Part shown: piece after piece, positions 44,834 to 53,610 of the stretch
Position numbering within the stretch: position 1 is the stretch's first letter
How the letters are laid out: each line of letters begins with the position of its first letter
DNA from: Chitinophagaceae bacterium
Lineage (GTDB): Bacteria; Bacteroidota; Bacteroidia; Chitinophagales; Chitinophagaceae
Direction of reading: 5' to 3'
Length of the DNA stretch: 64,000 bases
Assembly (NCBI GenBank): GCA_016710935.1
Contig: JADJTY010000009.1
Span: forward strand, 259,016 to 323,015
Position numbers and translations under genes: made by a program
The notes under the pieces: model-generated
What the model saw: the letters and a program-made list of their open reading frames with translations, nothing else
The model's database searches: none
Told to the model about the DNA's origin: nothing

Positions 44834-45096
44834 ATGCCAAAATTTACTACATACATCCTTTATTCAAAAAGGCTCGATTCATTTTACATTGGGTATTCGG
44901 GAGATGTTATAAGTAAAAGATTGACAAAGCATCATAGCGAACATAAGGGGTATACCGCCCGGGCTAAAGATTGGGATATAGCCTTTACAGAAAATTTAAC
45001 ACTAAAAAAGAAGCTATTTTTCATGAAAAGGAGTTTAAATCCTGGAAAAGTAAATTACGTATCAAACAATTTATTGTCCGGGGCAAAACTGAATAG
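44834..45096 (+). CDS. GIY-YIG nuclease family protein, frameshifted
   Basis: A small UPF0213-like GIY-YIG domain protein of about 87 residues. MPKFTTYILYSKRLDSFYIGY contains the Y-I-L...F-Y-I-G-Y form of the GIY-YIG motif, followed by RLTKHHSEHKGYTARAKDW with the conserved Arg, His and Lys. After about residue 57 the frame breaks. Restoring one A in the run near 45004-45010 gives KKEAIFHEKEFKSWKSKLRI with the catalytic Glu region, ending at TAG 45094-45096. The ATG at 44834 is used; an upstream extension overlaps tRNA-Arg and is not real. Confidence 0.8.
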
Positions 45097-45146
45097 CACA
45101 TCCCGATGCTTATTTATTAAGCATGTATCAATGGTCTTATTCTTGC

Positions 45147-46286
45147 TTATTTTTCATGTGTAATCCAATCCAGATAATTATCTTTTGAAATAGTGGTGAA
45201 TACAACATTGGGATAAGAAGTTGTAAATGCCGCCGGTGCCTTTGCCTTTTTTGTGGGTGAGTATTTAAATTCAAAAGCTGCTATTTGCCCGTTCTCAAAT
45301 TCAATCAGATCAACTTCCTGTTGATTATAATTTCTCCAGAAATAATATTGTACATTTTACCGGAATAGGCGTTTCTTTTTATCCTTTCAGCAATGAGATA
45401 ATTTTCCCAGAGTTGCCCCATATCATTTCTAAGAGATGGCAGACGAAAATCATTAATGATCGCATTGCGAATTCCATTATCATAAAAACCATTTGGAACT
45501 TTTAGAAATTTCTTTTCGCAGATTACTGCTATACGCCCCAACTTTATAAACAATAAAAACTTTTGCCAAAAGGTCAAGATAATTCTCTACGGTATTCTTA
45601 CTGAGACCCAATTGCGCTGCAAGTTCTGTATAGGATACTTCAGCCCCACATTGATAAGCAATCAGCCGAAGTAATTTTACAATTTTATCAGATTGCCGGA
45701 TACCTTCATAGGCCAAAATATCCTTCAATAAATAAGATTGAACCAATTGTTGCAAATAGGCTGATTTTTCCTGATAAGTTGTTAGTTGAAACAATTCCGG
45801 GTAACTGCCAAATATCAGCCTGTCTTCCAAATTCTGAAGTGTTTCCCGATAAGTTTCCCAAGTACTGATCTCGGCTTGTGCCAATGGAAATAATTGAAGC
45901 TGGAATTGTCGGCCAGTTAATGGGTCGCCGGTTTTATTTGCCAGATCAATGAAGAAGATCCTGTAGCCAGGATAGTGAGACCATTAATATTATCAATCAT
46001 CAATTTGAGGATCTGCCCGATTTCCGGAATCACCTGCGCCTTGTCAATGATCAGCAAACTTGCTTTTCCTATAATGCGTTTGTAATTAGCAATCGCACGA
46101 TTACGGAGCATTTCCTGTACATCAAAATCCTCAGCATTCAATACCAAGGATTCTCCTGTATAGTTTTTACGAATTGTCTCTATCAACACTGTCTTGCCGA
46201 CCCTACGTGTTCCCATTATCAGAATCACTTTATTGCTTTTAGCAAAGCAGATACTTCTTTTCTAATTCTCTTTGAATCAATTTCAT
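45147..46286 (-). pseudogene. AAA-type ATPase with DUF4143 domain, broken by several frameshifts
   Basis: Pieces of one gene lie in order on the minus strand. ATG at 46286 starts KLIQRELEKKY. Then comes VILIMGTRRVGKTVLIETIR with Walker A, followed by SLLIIDKAQ at the Walker B position, where relatives have Asp-Glu. The DUF4143 part (ISTWETYRETLQNLEDRLIF, YLLKDILAYEGIRQSDKIV, LGLSKNTVENYLDLL) ends with a nuclease-like tail, QQEVDLIEFENGQIAAFEFK. Breaks are needed near 46240, 45920, 45485 and 45330. The Asp-Lys change and the number of breaks argue for real decay, though sequence error is possible. Confidence 0.8.
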
Positions 46287-46745
46287 AGTAAATAAGTCAA
46301 TATGCTGACTAAATTACTTAAAATTTAGAATTCGTATTGACTAAATTACTTTTTATTTTATAATATATTGATTCTTAAGATTTTATCAGAAGTCTAAAAA
46401 AATCGTAGCTGCTTTTTAATTTAGAAGCACTTCACTCTATGCGGCAAACTTTCACATCACTTTTCTTCAATTGCTGTTATCTAAATAATAATGCTCCTTT
46501 AACCGGCATTCATTAGCAAATTATAAAAAAAGCCCCCCGGAATTTCGGAGGGCCCTACAATCTATTCTCTATAACTTATTCTGCACCATCAATACGTCCG
46601 CGGGCCATTGCCTAACTAACCACTTTATTATTGTGCACGAACAGCTTTAAGATAATGCTATACCATAAACGCTTTTTGATATTTATTTAACCGAGCAATG
46701 TTTGATTTAGCATAATATCATTGCTCACATATTTATTAAATAGCA
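46287..46745. other. 459-base intergenic region
   Basis: AT-rich. Apart from a minus-strand terminator at 46532-46553 I see only a tiny frame, MARGRIDGAE, read on the minus strand at about 46581-46613, which I do not claim as a gene. Confidence 0.5.
46532..46553 (-). terminator. intrinsic terminator, likely end of the exopolysaccharide transcript
   Basis: On the minus strand GCCCTCCG and CGGGGGGC pair around a 6-base loop and are followed by seven T. It lies about 190 bases beyond the stop of the CpsB-like gene. Confidence 0.8.
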
Positions 46746-47429
46746 TTAAATTTTTTGCGATTGAAATGCACTTAAATGCCGGCCGTGGTGCAGGTCGGTA
46801 CCCACCAGTTGGGCCAGGCCCTTATCCAGCAGATAACGGGCGGCTTCTGCCGCGTTTTTGCCGTAATAGCCTGCCAGTGATAACAGGTTTACCTGCAGTA
46901 TAAAACCCAGGTCTTTCAGCTTATGATAGCCTTTAAAATGATGGTGAAAATAAAAATACCGTTCGGGGTGTGCCAGCACGGGCTGGTAGCCGTTGGTAAT
47001 GATGTGGAATACGATCTCCGGCAGGTTTACCGGTTCGGAAGTGTAGGGTATTTCGGTAAGCAGTAAGTTTTTATGCAGGGTTCGCAGGGGCTGTGGCTGT
47101 TGCAGCAGTTCCATAAAATAATCATCCAGCATATATTCGGCCGCTGCTGTTACCTGCATGGGTATATCGGCAGCAAGCAGGGCTTTTTGCAGTGTAGCCA
47201 ATGCGGGTTCAATGGTTTCATTGGTATTGCGGTACAGGTCGCCAATAATGTGCGGCGTGGCAATACATTTCCGGATACCCAGGTCATACAGTCCACGTAC
47301 CAATACAAGAGAGGTTTCCACATCGGGCGAACCATCGTCTATGCCGGGCAGGATATGACTGTGCATATCTATCGTTACAGGAAGATGCTGTATAGATGCC
47401 GCTGTATTTTTTTTAAAGAAATTAAACAT
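46746..47429 (-). CDS. tyrosine-protein phosphatase, CpsB/YwqE (PHP domain) type
   Basis: A 227-residue manganese-dependent PHP-fold phosphatase that in relatives dephosphorylates the tyrosine kinase controlling capsule or exopolysaccharide export. Metal-binding motifs: TIDMHSHILPGIDDGSPD near residues 19-36, CIATPHIIGDLYRNT, PVLAHPERY, and GTDLHHGRHL at the end. A kinase partner is not in the window. The start is ATG at 47429. It sits at the downstream end of the polysaccharide locus, separated from the rest by the repeat array. Confidence 0.88.
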   Translation of the reverse strand: MFNFFKKNTAASIQHLPVTIDMHSHILPGIDDGSPDVETSLVLVRGLYDLGIRKCIATPHIIGDLYRNTNETIEPALATLQKALLAADIPMQVTAAAEYMLDDYFMELLQQPQPLRTLHKNLLLTEIPYTSEPVNLPEIVFHIITNGYQPVLAHPERYFYFHHHFKGYHKLKDLGFILQVNLLSLAGYYGKNAAEAARYLLDKGLAQLVGTDLHHGRHLSAFQSQKI

Positions 47430-47473
47430 CGTTTACCGGGAAGAATATGTTTCGCCTACGGCGAAATGTTTTT

Positions 47474-48922
47474 ACCACAAAGGCACAAAGGTCACTAAGG
47501 AAAATGGTAAACCATTTTAATGGAATAAATTAACCCACGATAACACACCCCTCTTATATGGCTAGCAGTAAGCTGCACCAGAAAGTAATTCGAAGAATTA
47601 CCTTAGGTCCTTTGTGCCTTTGTGGTTAAATTTCTTTACTGCGAAGCAGGAAAATATAAATCCTTCGGATTTTCTTTTTTTTACCACAAAGGCACAAAGG
47701 TCACTAAGGAAAATGGTAAACCATTTTAATGGAATAAATTAACTCACGATAACACACCTCTTATATGGCTAGCAGTAAGCTGCACCAGAAAGTAATTCGA
47801 AGAACCCTTGGTGTCCTTTTTTGCCTTTGTGGTTAAATTTCTTTTACTGCGAAGCAGGAAAAATATAAATCCTTCGGATTTTCTTTTTTTTTACCACAAA
47901 GGCACGAAGGACACAAAGGAAAATGGTAAACCATTTTAATGGAATAAATTAACTCACGATAACACACCCCTCTTATATGGCTAGCAGTAAGCTGCACCAG
48001 AAAGTAATTCGAAGAATTACCCTTGGTGTCCTTTGTGCCTTTGTGGTTAAATTTCTTTTACTGCGAAGCAGGAAAAATATAAATCCTTCGGATTTTCTTT
48101 TTTTTTACCACAAAGGCACGAAGGTCACAAAGGAAAATGGTAAACCATTTTTTAGAAATCAATCACCTCTCTAAACTACAAACCTTTTTATACCATCACG
48201 GATAAGTTCTACATTGAAATTTATTAAGTACCCTAATCTTAATTTTGATAATTTAAGATGACTGATAATCTGAGCTTTCCACAATGCATTGACCAATTCA
48301 ACAGATTTTAATTCACATATTACCAATTCATCAACCAATACATCCATTACCAATCCTTCATTAAGTTTCTGCCCGTCATAAAATATGGGAAGTTCACATT
48401 GGCGTTTATAAGGTATTCCTTTCTTTTGGAGTTCATAACAAAAACAAGCTTCATAAATTTTCTCAAGCAATCCTGGGCCTAATTCTTTATGAACTTTATA
48501 TGCAGCATCTACTATTTCTCTTCCTAATCTTTCCTCTTTTTCTGATAATTGTGGGTACATAAAAATGGATTTATTAAGATTATTTTTTACCAAAAGAAAA
48601 TTTACCACAAACCTGCTGGCGGGCAGAGGCACGTAGAACACGAAGAAAAAAAGTAATTCGCCCGAAGGACCCTGTGGGAAGAATTACCCTTTGTGTCCTA
48701 CGTGGTTAAATTTCTTTTGCTGTAAAGCAGGAAAAATAAATCCTTCGGATTTCCTTTTTTTTTACCACAAAGGCACGAAGGACACAAAGAAAATGGTATA
48801 CCATTTTTTAGAAATCAGTCAGCTTGACAAACAAAAACAGCAGTAAAATTCCAGACTCCAAAAGTATCGCCCGAAGGACCCTGTGGAAGAATTACCCTTT
48901 GTATCCTTTGTGCCTTCGTGGT
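47474..48922. repeat. array of about 150-bp units with inverted ends; one interval holds a GxxExxY gene
   Basis: Units begin ACCACAAAGGCACRAAGG and end with its inverted copy. They lie at 47474-47626, 47683-47833, 47893-48047, 48117-48706 (contains GxxExxY) and 48764-48922. The first three are near copies, with a 209-210 base period and a shared tail holding AAATCCTTCGGATTT. A further left end at 48604 is split by a CCTGCTGGCGGGCAG element. Internal palindromes include AAAATGGTAAACCATTTT. Units two and three lack genes. This is not a CRISPR: there are no short regular spacers and no cas genes. Confidence 0.8.
48171..48560 (-). CDS. GxxExxY family protein (second copy)
   Basis: A 129-residue protein starting at ATG 48560 (MYPQLSEKEERLGREIVDAA); a longer frame to 48641 runs through repeat DNA and is not used. 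The family motif is KELGPGLLEKIYEACFCYEL (G-L-L-E-K-I-Y). MDVLVDELVICELKSVE gives the D..ExK nuclease-like pattern, and LSKLRLGYLINFNVELI is the usual C-terminal strand. The function is unknown. It is enclosed by CCACAAAGGCACGAAGG-type inverted ends, like the copy at 24470. Confidence 0.9.
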   Translation of the reverse strand: MYPQLSEKEERLGREIVDAAYKVHKELGPGLLEKIYEACFCYELQKKGIPYKRQCELPIFYDGQKLNEGLVMDVLVDELVICELKSVELVNALWKAQIISHLKLSKLRLGYLINFNVELIRDGIKRFVV

Positions 48923-49000
48923 TAAATTTTTTTTACTGCGTAGCAGAAAAACAAAAACCTTACAGGTTATCACAAAAAATACAAATGAAACGCAGGAGTA

Positions 49001-49774
49001 TCAGGTAAAGAATCTGACTAACCCCATATTGGTATACTGGTGCAGCTTTATTAAGGGCTTTAAAAAAGAAACCACAAAGGGCATCGGTACCCGGTTCTTT
49101 TTCATGGCCAGGTAATCTCTGCGGTTGGCACGCAACCTGCTGAAAATATTGCTGTTGCTCATACCACCGTTGCGCATTCGTACGATCAGTTTGCCCACAT
49201 AGGCAGCGCTCACTTTATAGTAATACAGGTAGCGGGTCATGAATTCATAATCGGCGGCCGTAAAAAAATGTGTTTCATAATACCCGCAGGTTTCCAGTAA
49301 ACTGCTGCGGAAATAAAAGGTAGGATGTGCCGGCATCCAGCCATAACGAAAATTGCGGCGTTTAAATTCTCCACCCTTCCATTTGCGCAGCACTTTAGAG
49401 ATATCATCCTGCTCAACATATAACAGGTCGCCATACACGGCATCTACTTTTTTCGTTTCAAAGCATTGCACTATTTTGCTGATCACATCTGGTGAAGCCA
49501 GCATATCATCACTGTTTAAGGTGCCGATAATATCCCCGGTAGCCATTTTCATGCCTTTGTTAATGGCATCGTACATGCTGTAATCTTTTTCCGAAACCCA
49601 TTTGGCAATATGACCGTTGTATTTGCTGATTATGTTGAGCGTACCGTCGGTTGATTCGCCGTCGATAATGATGTGCTCTATATTTGGGTAATCCTGTGCC
49701 ATTACCGATTGAATGGCGTCTTCCAGGAACTTTTCGGAATTGAGTGTAACTGTTATGAGGGTAACTTTAATCAT
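49001..49774 (-). CDS. glycosyltransferase family 2
   Basis: A GT-A fold transferase of about 257 residues using nucleotide-sugar donors. Starting at ATG 49774 (MIKVTLITVTLNSEKFLEDA), it shows HIIIDGESTDGTL, WVSEKDYSMYDAINKGMKMA and IGTLNSDDMLASPDV with the DxD-like metal site. AVYGDLLYVEQ and MPAHPTFYFRSSLLETCGYY complete the acceptor side. The start is chosen over an upstream TTG. It belongs to the exopolysaccharide locus and is one of few intact transferases there. Confidence 0.9.
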   Translation of the reverse strand: MIKVTLITVTLNSEKFLEDAIQSVMAQDYPNIEHIIIDGESTDGTLNIISKYNGHIAKWVSEKDYSMYDAINKGMKMATGDIIGTLNSDDMLASPDVISKIVQCFETKKVDAVYGDLLYVEQDDISKVLRKWKGGEFKRRNFRYGWMPAHPTFYFRSSLLETCGYYETHFFTAADYEFMTRYLYYYKVSAAYVGKLIVRMRNGGMSNSNIFSRLRANRRDYLAMKKNRVPMPFVVSFLKPLIKLHQYTNMGLVRFFT

Positions 49775-49872
49775 TCGATTCTTTAACAATGTAAAAATAG
49801 CTAATTTATTTAATAAGACTCCAAAAGGTACTAGGTAGTTTCACTTAGTTAATAAAAATATATTTATGCCCG

Positions 49873-49990
49873 TTAACGCGTAACCAGTATATTTTCCATG
49901 GCCAGCATATCCATATTTGTACGCAAAAAGCAGTCCAAAGCCTCAGCCGGGTGGTTCACAATCGGTTCATTTTCAACAGCCAGTTAAACA
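49873..49990 (-). pseudogene. C-terminal remnant of a NodU/CmcH-type carbamoyltransferase
   Basis: About 36 codons before a TAA at 49873 read ENEPIVNHPAEALDCFLR then TNMDMLAMENILVTR. This matches the conserved C-terminus of carbamoyltransferases (E-P-I-V..P-E-A-L..F-L-R-T-.-M-D). Upstream the similarity ends at once, a few bases before the WcaF-like gene. It points to a deletion or recombination that removed the rest of a sugar-carbamoylating enzyme. Confidence 0.55.
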
Positions 49991-50007
49991 AAAGATATTG
50001 GTAAATA

Positions 50008-50541
50008 TTAATCTGCAATAATCCGGTCTGCAGTTTTAGAGGCAGGGTTTCCACGATAGATTCCGTAAGCCTCCATATCGCTGCTCAAAATTGAACCAAC
50101 GGATAATATGGAATGTGTTTTGCAAATCACACCCGGACAAACAACCGATTTGGCTCCAATCCATACTCCATCTTCAATGGTAATTGGTTTCACAATCAAA
50201 TCAAAAGCTGTTTTTTTATAATCGTGGTTTCCGGTTAATAAATAAGCGCCCTGCGAAATACAAACGTGAGATCCAATTTTAACCAAGCCTAAATTATCAA
50301 TCCAAACCTGTTCCCCAATCCACACGTGATCCCCAACTCCAGGAACCAGGGATATTTGATATTAACGTATGGCTTTATCAGCACTCCTTACCAATTTTAG
50401 CACCAAATATTCTTAGAGTAAAAACCTTAACACCATAAAACGGAATATCCCTGATTTAAAAAACAAACCATTTACATAATGCCAGATAAATCTCTTAAAG
50501 CCAGAACCCGGTTTATACCATTCATTATTAAATTTATTCAT
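50008..50541 (-). pseudogene. WcaF-like hexapeptide acetyltransferase, three frameshifts
   Basis: ATG at 50541 starts NKFNNEWYKPGSGFKRFIW, the usual N-terminus of colanic-acid-type WcaF O-acetyltransferases. Later pieces are TLRIFGAKIG, IKPYVNIKYPW and, in the last frame, VWIGEQVWIDNLGLVKIGSH, LLTGNHDYKKTAFDLIV and GVWIGAKSVVCPGV, the left-handed beta-helix with the catalytic His in GNHDY. Frame changes are needed near 50440, 50375 and 50345. The enzyme would acetylate a sugar of the polysaccharide. Its start overlaps the exosortase stop by 8 bases. Confidence 0.8.
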
Positions 50542-51124
50542 GTTTACTGTGTTCATTCTTTAATTTGTTATTTGCAGAATTATGTTTTTGCGATCTGTCG
50601 AATAAATAAATCATAGCAAAAATAGCAAGATATGCAGCAATATTAAACCAGGTATGATTATCCCAGCCAAAAGGAAAGCGCCATTGTTGACTGTTGGCCA
50701 ACAGGGTAAGGCTGATGCGTATTACATTGATGATGTACAGCGCCGCTGCTCCCCCGATCATCCAAATCAATTTCTTTTTCCAGCTGCCATTATTGGCAAA
50801 AATAAAAGCGATCCAGAAACTGGTAACCCCGTAACCCAGGCAACTGTATACCAATTGCACGCTGCTGCCGCCAACCAGGCTTAAATGAATAGGGCCGTTC
50901 TGGTAAGCATCGTATCCCAGCAACTGCAGAAAATATTTTGAGCTCTGCAACAGGCTGTTCCTGAAAGCAGGTATAAAATTCAGGTACTTATCTACAAAGC
51001 TGATGTACCGCCCTTCCGGTGCACTCAAACCAATGATGGCTTCTGTTCCATAAAATAAAATACAGAATGCTCCAATGAATTTAAGGAGGTAGATTAGGAT
51101 GCGGTTATTGAGAAAAGATTTCAG
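50534..51124 (-). CDS. exosortase/archaeosortase family membrane protease
   Basis: A polytopic protein of about 196 residues. The Cys-Arg-His triad of exosortases is visible: VQLVYSCLGYGVTSFWIAF (Cys), YIINVIRISLTLLAN (Arg) and GWDNHTWFNIAAYL (His). Exosortases cut and probably re-anchor C-terminally tagged secreted proteins and sit in EPS loci. The start is uncertain: TTG at 51028 is too late, since KSFLNNRILIYLLKFIGAF continues upstream to a CTG at 51124. No target with a matching sorting tag is visible in the window. A remnant of a second copy is at 53489. Confidence 0.8.
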   Translation of the reverse strand: MKSFLNNRILIYLLKFIGAFCILFYGTEAIIGLSAPEGRYISFVDKYLNFIPAFRNSLLQSSKYFLQLLGYDAYQNGPIHLSLVGGSSVQLVYSCLGYGVTSFWIAFIFANNGSWKKKLIWMIGGAAALYIINVIRISLTLLANSQQWRFPFGWDNHTWFNIAAYLAIFAMIYLFDRSQKHNSANNKLKNEHSKHE

Positions 51125-51188
51125 TCGTATTATTTGTTACTGATTAATAATTACTAACTATTAGAGGTAATCTGAAATAATTGTTTGA

Positions 51189-51506
51189 TTAAAGCTGCAA
51201 AAGTTTTTTTAGATTTTCATTCAATATTGCTACTTCCGTTTGCCGGAGTTCTCCTAATTTCCCTAAGGCTAAAGTTTTGTCAACAGTAGCAATTTTGGAT
51301 AAACGGATGAGCGATGGCTTTTTGATACCATTAAAAGCTGAAGGCAATATTTCAATATCAGTAGCTTCTTTCCACTTAAGTTGTGCTGTAATAAAACAGA
51401 GGGTAAGATCATAATCAGATACAATCAGTACAACAGCAGGCCTTAGTTTGTTACCGGATAAATCCGTAAATGGAAAAGGAATAAGAATAATATCTCCTTT
51501 AATCAT
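51189..51506 (-). CDS. PemK/MazF-like toxin
   Basis: A 105-residue protein of the PemK/MazF mRNA-interferase family. It begins MIKGDIILIPFPFTDLSGNK, then LRPAVVLIVSDYDLTLCFIT, the typical SH3-like barrel start with the conserved Gly-Asp and Arg-Pro. KPSLIRLSKIATVDKTL near residues 65-81 matches the later catalytic strand. The start ATG at 51506 overlaps the antitoxin gene by 8 bases. In relatives it cleaves mRNA at short sites when freed from the antitoxin. Confidence 0.87.
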   Translation of the reverse strand: MIKGDIILIPFPFTDLSGNKLRPAVVLIVSDYDLTLCFITAQLKWKEATDIEILPSAFNGIKKPSLIRLSKIATVDKTLALGKLGELRQTEVAILNENLKKLLQL

Positions 51507-51729
51507 TGTATCGCTCTTTCAGGTCTTTTACATTATAAAGTTCTTCTTCCTCATGTAAATAATTAAACACTTCACTATCACTTACAAGATTTTGAATATT
51601 TTCTGTGAGCAACTGCTCTTCATATTTTTTGATTATAAAATCGGCGAAATCTGATATTTCAGAAGCCTTGTCGGGTGGAAGCAGATTAATTACTTCAACA
51701 GTACGGTTTATTATAGCCTGTCGTTTCAT
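51499..51729 (-). CDS. antitoxin of the PemK/MazF-like pair
   Basis: A 76-residue mostly helical, acidic protein (TVEVINLLPPDKASEISDFA, DFIIKKYEEQLL), like small DUF2281-type antitoxins. It lies directly upstream of the toxin with an 8-base overlap. The acidic C-terminus (LHEEEELYNVKD) would be the toxin-binding part (inferred). It probably autoregulates the pair. Confidence 0.78.
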   Translation of the reverse strand: MKRQAIINRTVEVINLLPPDKASEISDFADFIIKKYEEQLLTENIQNLVSDSEVFNYLHEEEELYNVKDLKERYND

Positions 51730-51812
51730 TGATATAATTTTATAAATTAAATTTACTTCTTTTTGCTGATTTTATTAAGCAGGTTTTCTTAGTTCAGAGC
51801 AGGCAAATAGGT

Positions 51813-52118
51813 TCAACAATGTCCATAAATCAGTTGTCGTTGCCGGTTTAAATTTTGTCTGAAGTATGGATTTTTAATCGCTTTTTCTTCCAGTAAATCA
51901 ACAGGGCGATTGAGTATCTTTTGCAAAGAGAATTTGAAGGCAAAATAATTATCCGCATATTGGGCAATATCTATCGGATCAAAGTCAACAACTAAATCAA
52001 CATCACTTTCATTGTTAAATTTGTTGGTTAGTACAGATCCAAAGGCATACAACTGTTTGACTTTGTGTGTTGAACAAAGCATTCTAATATCAGTTATATG
52101 GGTATCGAGTATTGTCAC
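51813..52118 (-). CDS. MNT-type nucleotidyltransferase domain protein
   Basis: A 101-residue minimal nucleotidyltransferase. KQLYAFGSVLTNKFNNESDV, continuing with DLVVDF, gives the GSxxx..SDxDL signature near residues 25-46. VDLLEEKAIKNPYF follows, as in MNT antitoxins. Such proteins usually pair with a HEPN toxin, which they adenylylate, but no HEPN gene is adjacent. A similar solitary protein is at 54267. Confidence 0.82.
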   Translation of the reverse strand: MTILDTHITDIRMLCSTHKVKQLYAFGSVLTNKFNNESDVDLVVDFDPIDIAQYADNYFAFKFSLQKILNRPVDLLEEKAIKNPYFRQNLNRQRQLIYGHC

Positions 52119-52190
52119 AAGTATTTATTGATATGCAAATTTAACAAAAAAGTATTAACCACAGATTTGGTTAAAAGACACAGTGATAAT

Positions 52191-52339
52191 AGGATAAGGT
52201 TGAGGTTAAGGTTGAGCCCGCCCGGATGACGCGGTCGGACGGGGTTAAGGTTGAGCCTGCCTGCCTGCAGGCAGGGTTAAGCGGTGCCCGAAATAATAGA
52301 ATCTTTTAAATTAACAGTAACCTGCTTAACCTTAACCTG
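52191..52339. repeat. GGTTAAGGTTGAGCC repeat with inverted copy and CCTGCAGG palindrome
   Basis: AAGGTTGAGGTTAAGGTTGAG is repeated at about 52236-52255 and inverted as CTTAACCTTAACCTG at 52325-52339. GCCTGCCTGCAGGCAGG sits in the middle. It enters the last codons of the Fic gene. Confidence 0.65.
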
Positions 52340-53306
52340 TTTTCACAGGCTTATATATTGCTTTATTATACTCACCTGTTTTAATAATTTTTTTCTGCTG
52401 CACCCCATTTTTTAAATCCCTGCTTGCGGTGGCGGTAGAAATATCTTTGAAGACCTGCATATAGTCTTTCCGGGTAAATTCGGTTTTATGTAAGGATAAG
52501 TAATAGTCAACCCGGTCGCTGTCATTCATCGTTACATTCTTCAATGCAAGCATATTGCCCAACGACTCATCAATCAGGGTAAGCATGTATTCAATGAATA
52601 CTATTGACTTTCCTGTTTTGTCGGCTTTTGATAAGGCATCATAATATTTTTTTTGTGTTTTGCTTATTAGTGTTTCAAATGGCAGGTACTCAAAAACAGG
52701 GTACGCTTCCATTAAAATTAATGTTTGCCAAAGCCGGCCCATTCTGCCATTACCATCCAAAAACGGGTGAATAAATTCCGTTTCATAATGAAAACACAGC
52801 TTTTTATCAATACCAGTTCATTTGTTTTTTTAAGATATTGAAACAGGTCTTTCATAAGACCGGGCACTTTTATCTGCAGGTGGGGCAAGGTGTGTTACCT
52901 GCAAACCCTTTACAATACCAACGCCCGATACCCGGTATTTCCCTGGTTTGGCCGCCAACCTTTCCATCAGTATTTTATGGGCCTTCAGAAATGAGTGCTC
53001 ATCTGTTGATCTGAATTGCGGCAGATCTTTATAAACACCAACAGCATTCATCACCTCCCTGATATCTTTTTGCGGACCAATCACCCGTTTATTTTCGATA
53101 AGGGCGGTTATCTGTTCTTCTGTAAGCGTATTACCTTCAATCTGCAGCGATGCATGAATTGTTTTTACCCGGTTATGTTTTCGCAACAACGGCGAATGCT
53201 TTTCCAGATTCCTGGCATTTACTGCTCCCAGTTTTAAAGAAATGGAACTTACCAGTTGCATTATTAATGGGGTAATATCATAAGGGGTCCATGTTGATAG
53301 TATCAT
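52332..53306 (-). pseudogene. Fic family protein, two frameshifts
   Basis: A Fic-domain protein of about 325 residues. Fic enzymes usually transfer AMP to target proteins. The N-terminal part (from ATG at 53306) includes RVKTIHASLQIEGNTLTEEQ, with the inhibitory-helix type S/TxxxE(G)N, and KYRVSGVGIVKG. After breaks near 52870 and 52790 comes IHPFLDGNGRMGRLWQ, the full HPFxDGNGRxGR active-site motif, and a winged-helix-like C-terminus (TRKDYMQVFKDISTATASRD). One extra A near 52870 and one missing base near 52790 would restore it. It could be a working gene with sequence errors. Confidence 0.82.
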
Positions 53307-53488
53307 ATGATAGTATCAAAGATAGTGCAATTTGGCGTGCACTGCCTGCCATTTTTGATAAGCAAGAGCGTATTGCATCTCCTTATTTCTTTTATAAGCT
53401 CCGTATATGTATGCTTAACTGCTTTAATTGCAGAAAATAAACTCAAAGATTAATCAGCTTTACATGAGCAGATCAGCAAATTAACACA

Positions 53489-53597
53489 ACAGGTGCAGTT
53501 AAGCCAAAGATGGCCAGTGTACCGAAATAGCAAAAACAAAATGCACAGGCAAATTTAAGAAGAAGGTTAGGATGTGTTTGTTCAGCAATGAGTTAAC
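53489..53597 (-). pseudogene. N-terminal remnant of a second exosortase
   Basis: Read on the minus strand (with one frame change) this gives SLLNKHIL and then KFACAFCFCYFGTLAIFGL, ending TAP. The intact exosortase at 50534 has SFLNNRIL and KFIGAFCILFYGTEAIIGL, ending SAP. In the second segment 13 of 22 residues agree. After TAP the match ends. It is a truncated, decayed paralogue between the Fic and PIN genes. The remaining DNA to 53306 shows nothing I recognise. Confidence 0.55.
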
Positions 53598-53610
53598 TAT
53601 GATTATTTAA

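Noticed and set aside
46581..46613. Ten-codon frame MARGRIDGAE
   Set aside because: Too short, with no conserved context that I can see; could be chance.
47977..48174. 65-residue frame in the repeat array
   Set aside because: Entirely inside repeat units; near copies are disrupted in the neighbouring units.
47474..48922. Possible CRISPR array
   Set aside because: Repeats are about 150-210 bases, adjacent, with inverted ends and no unique short spacers. There are no cas genes.
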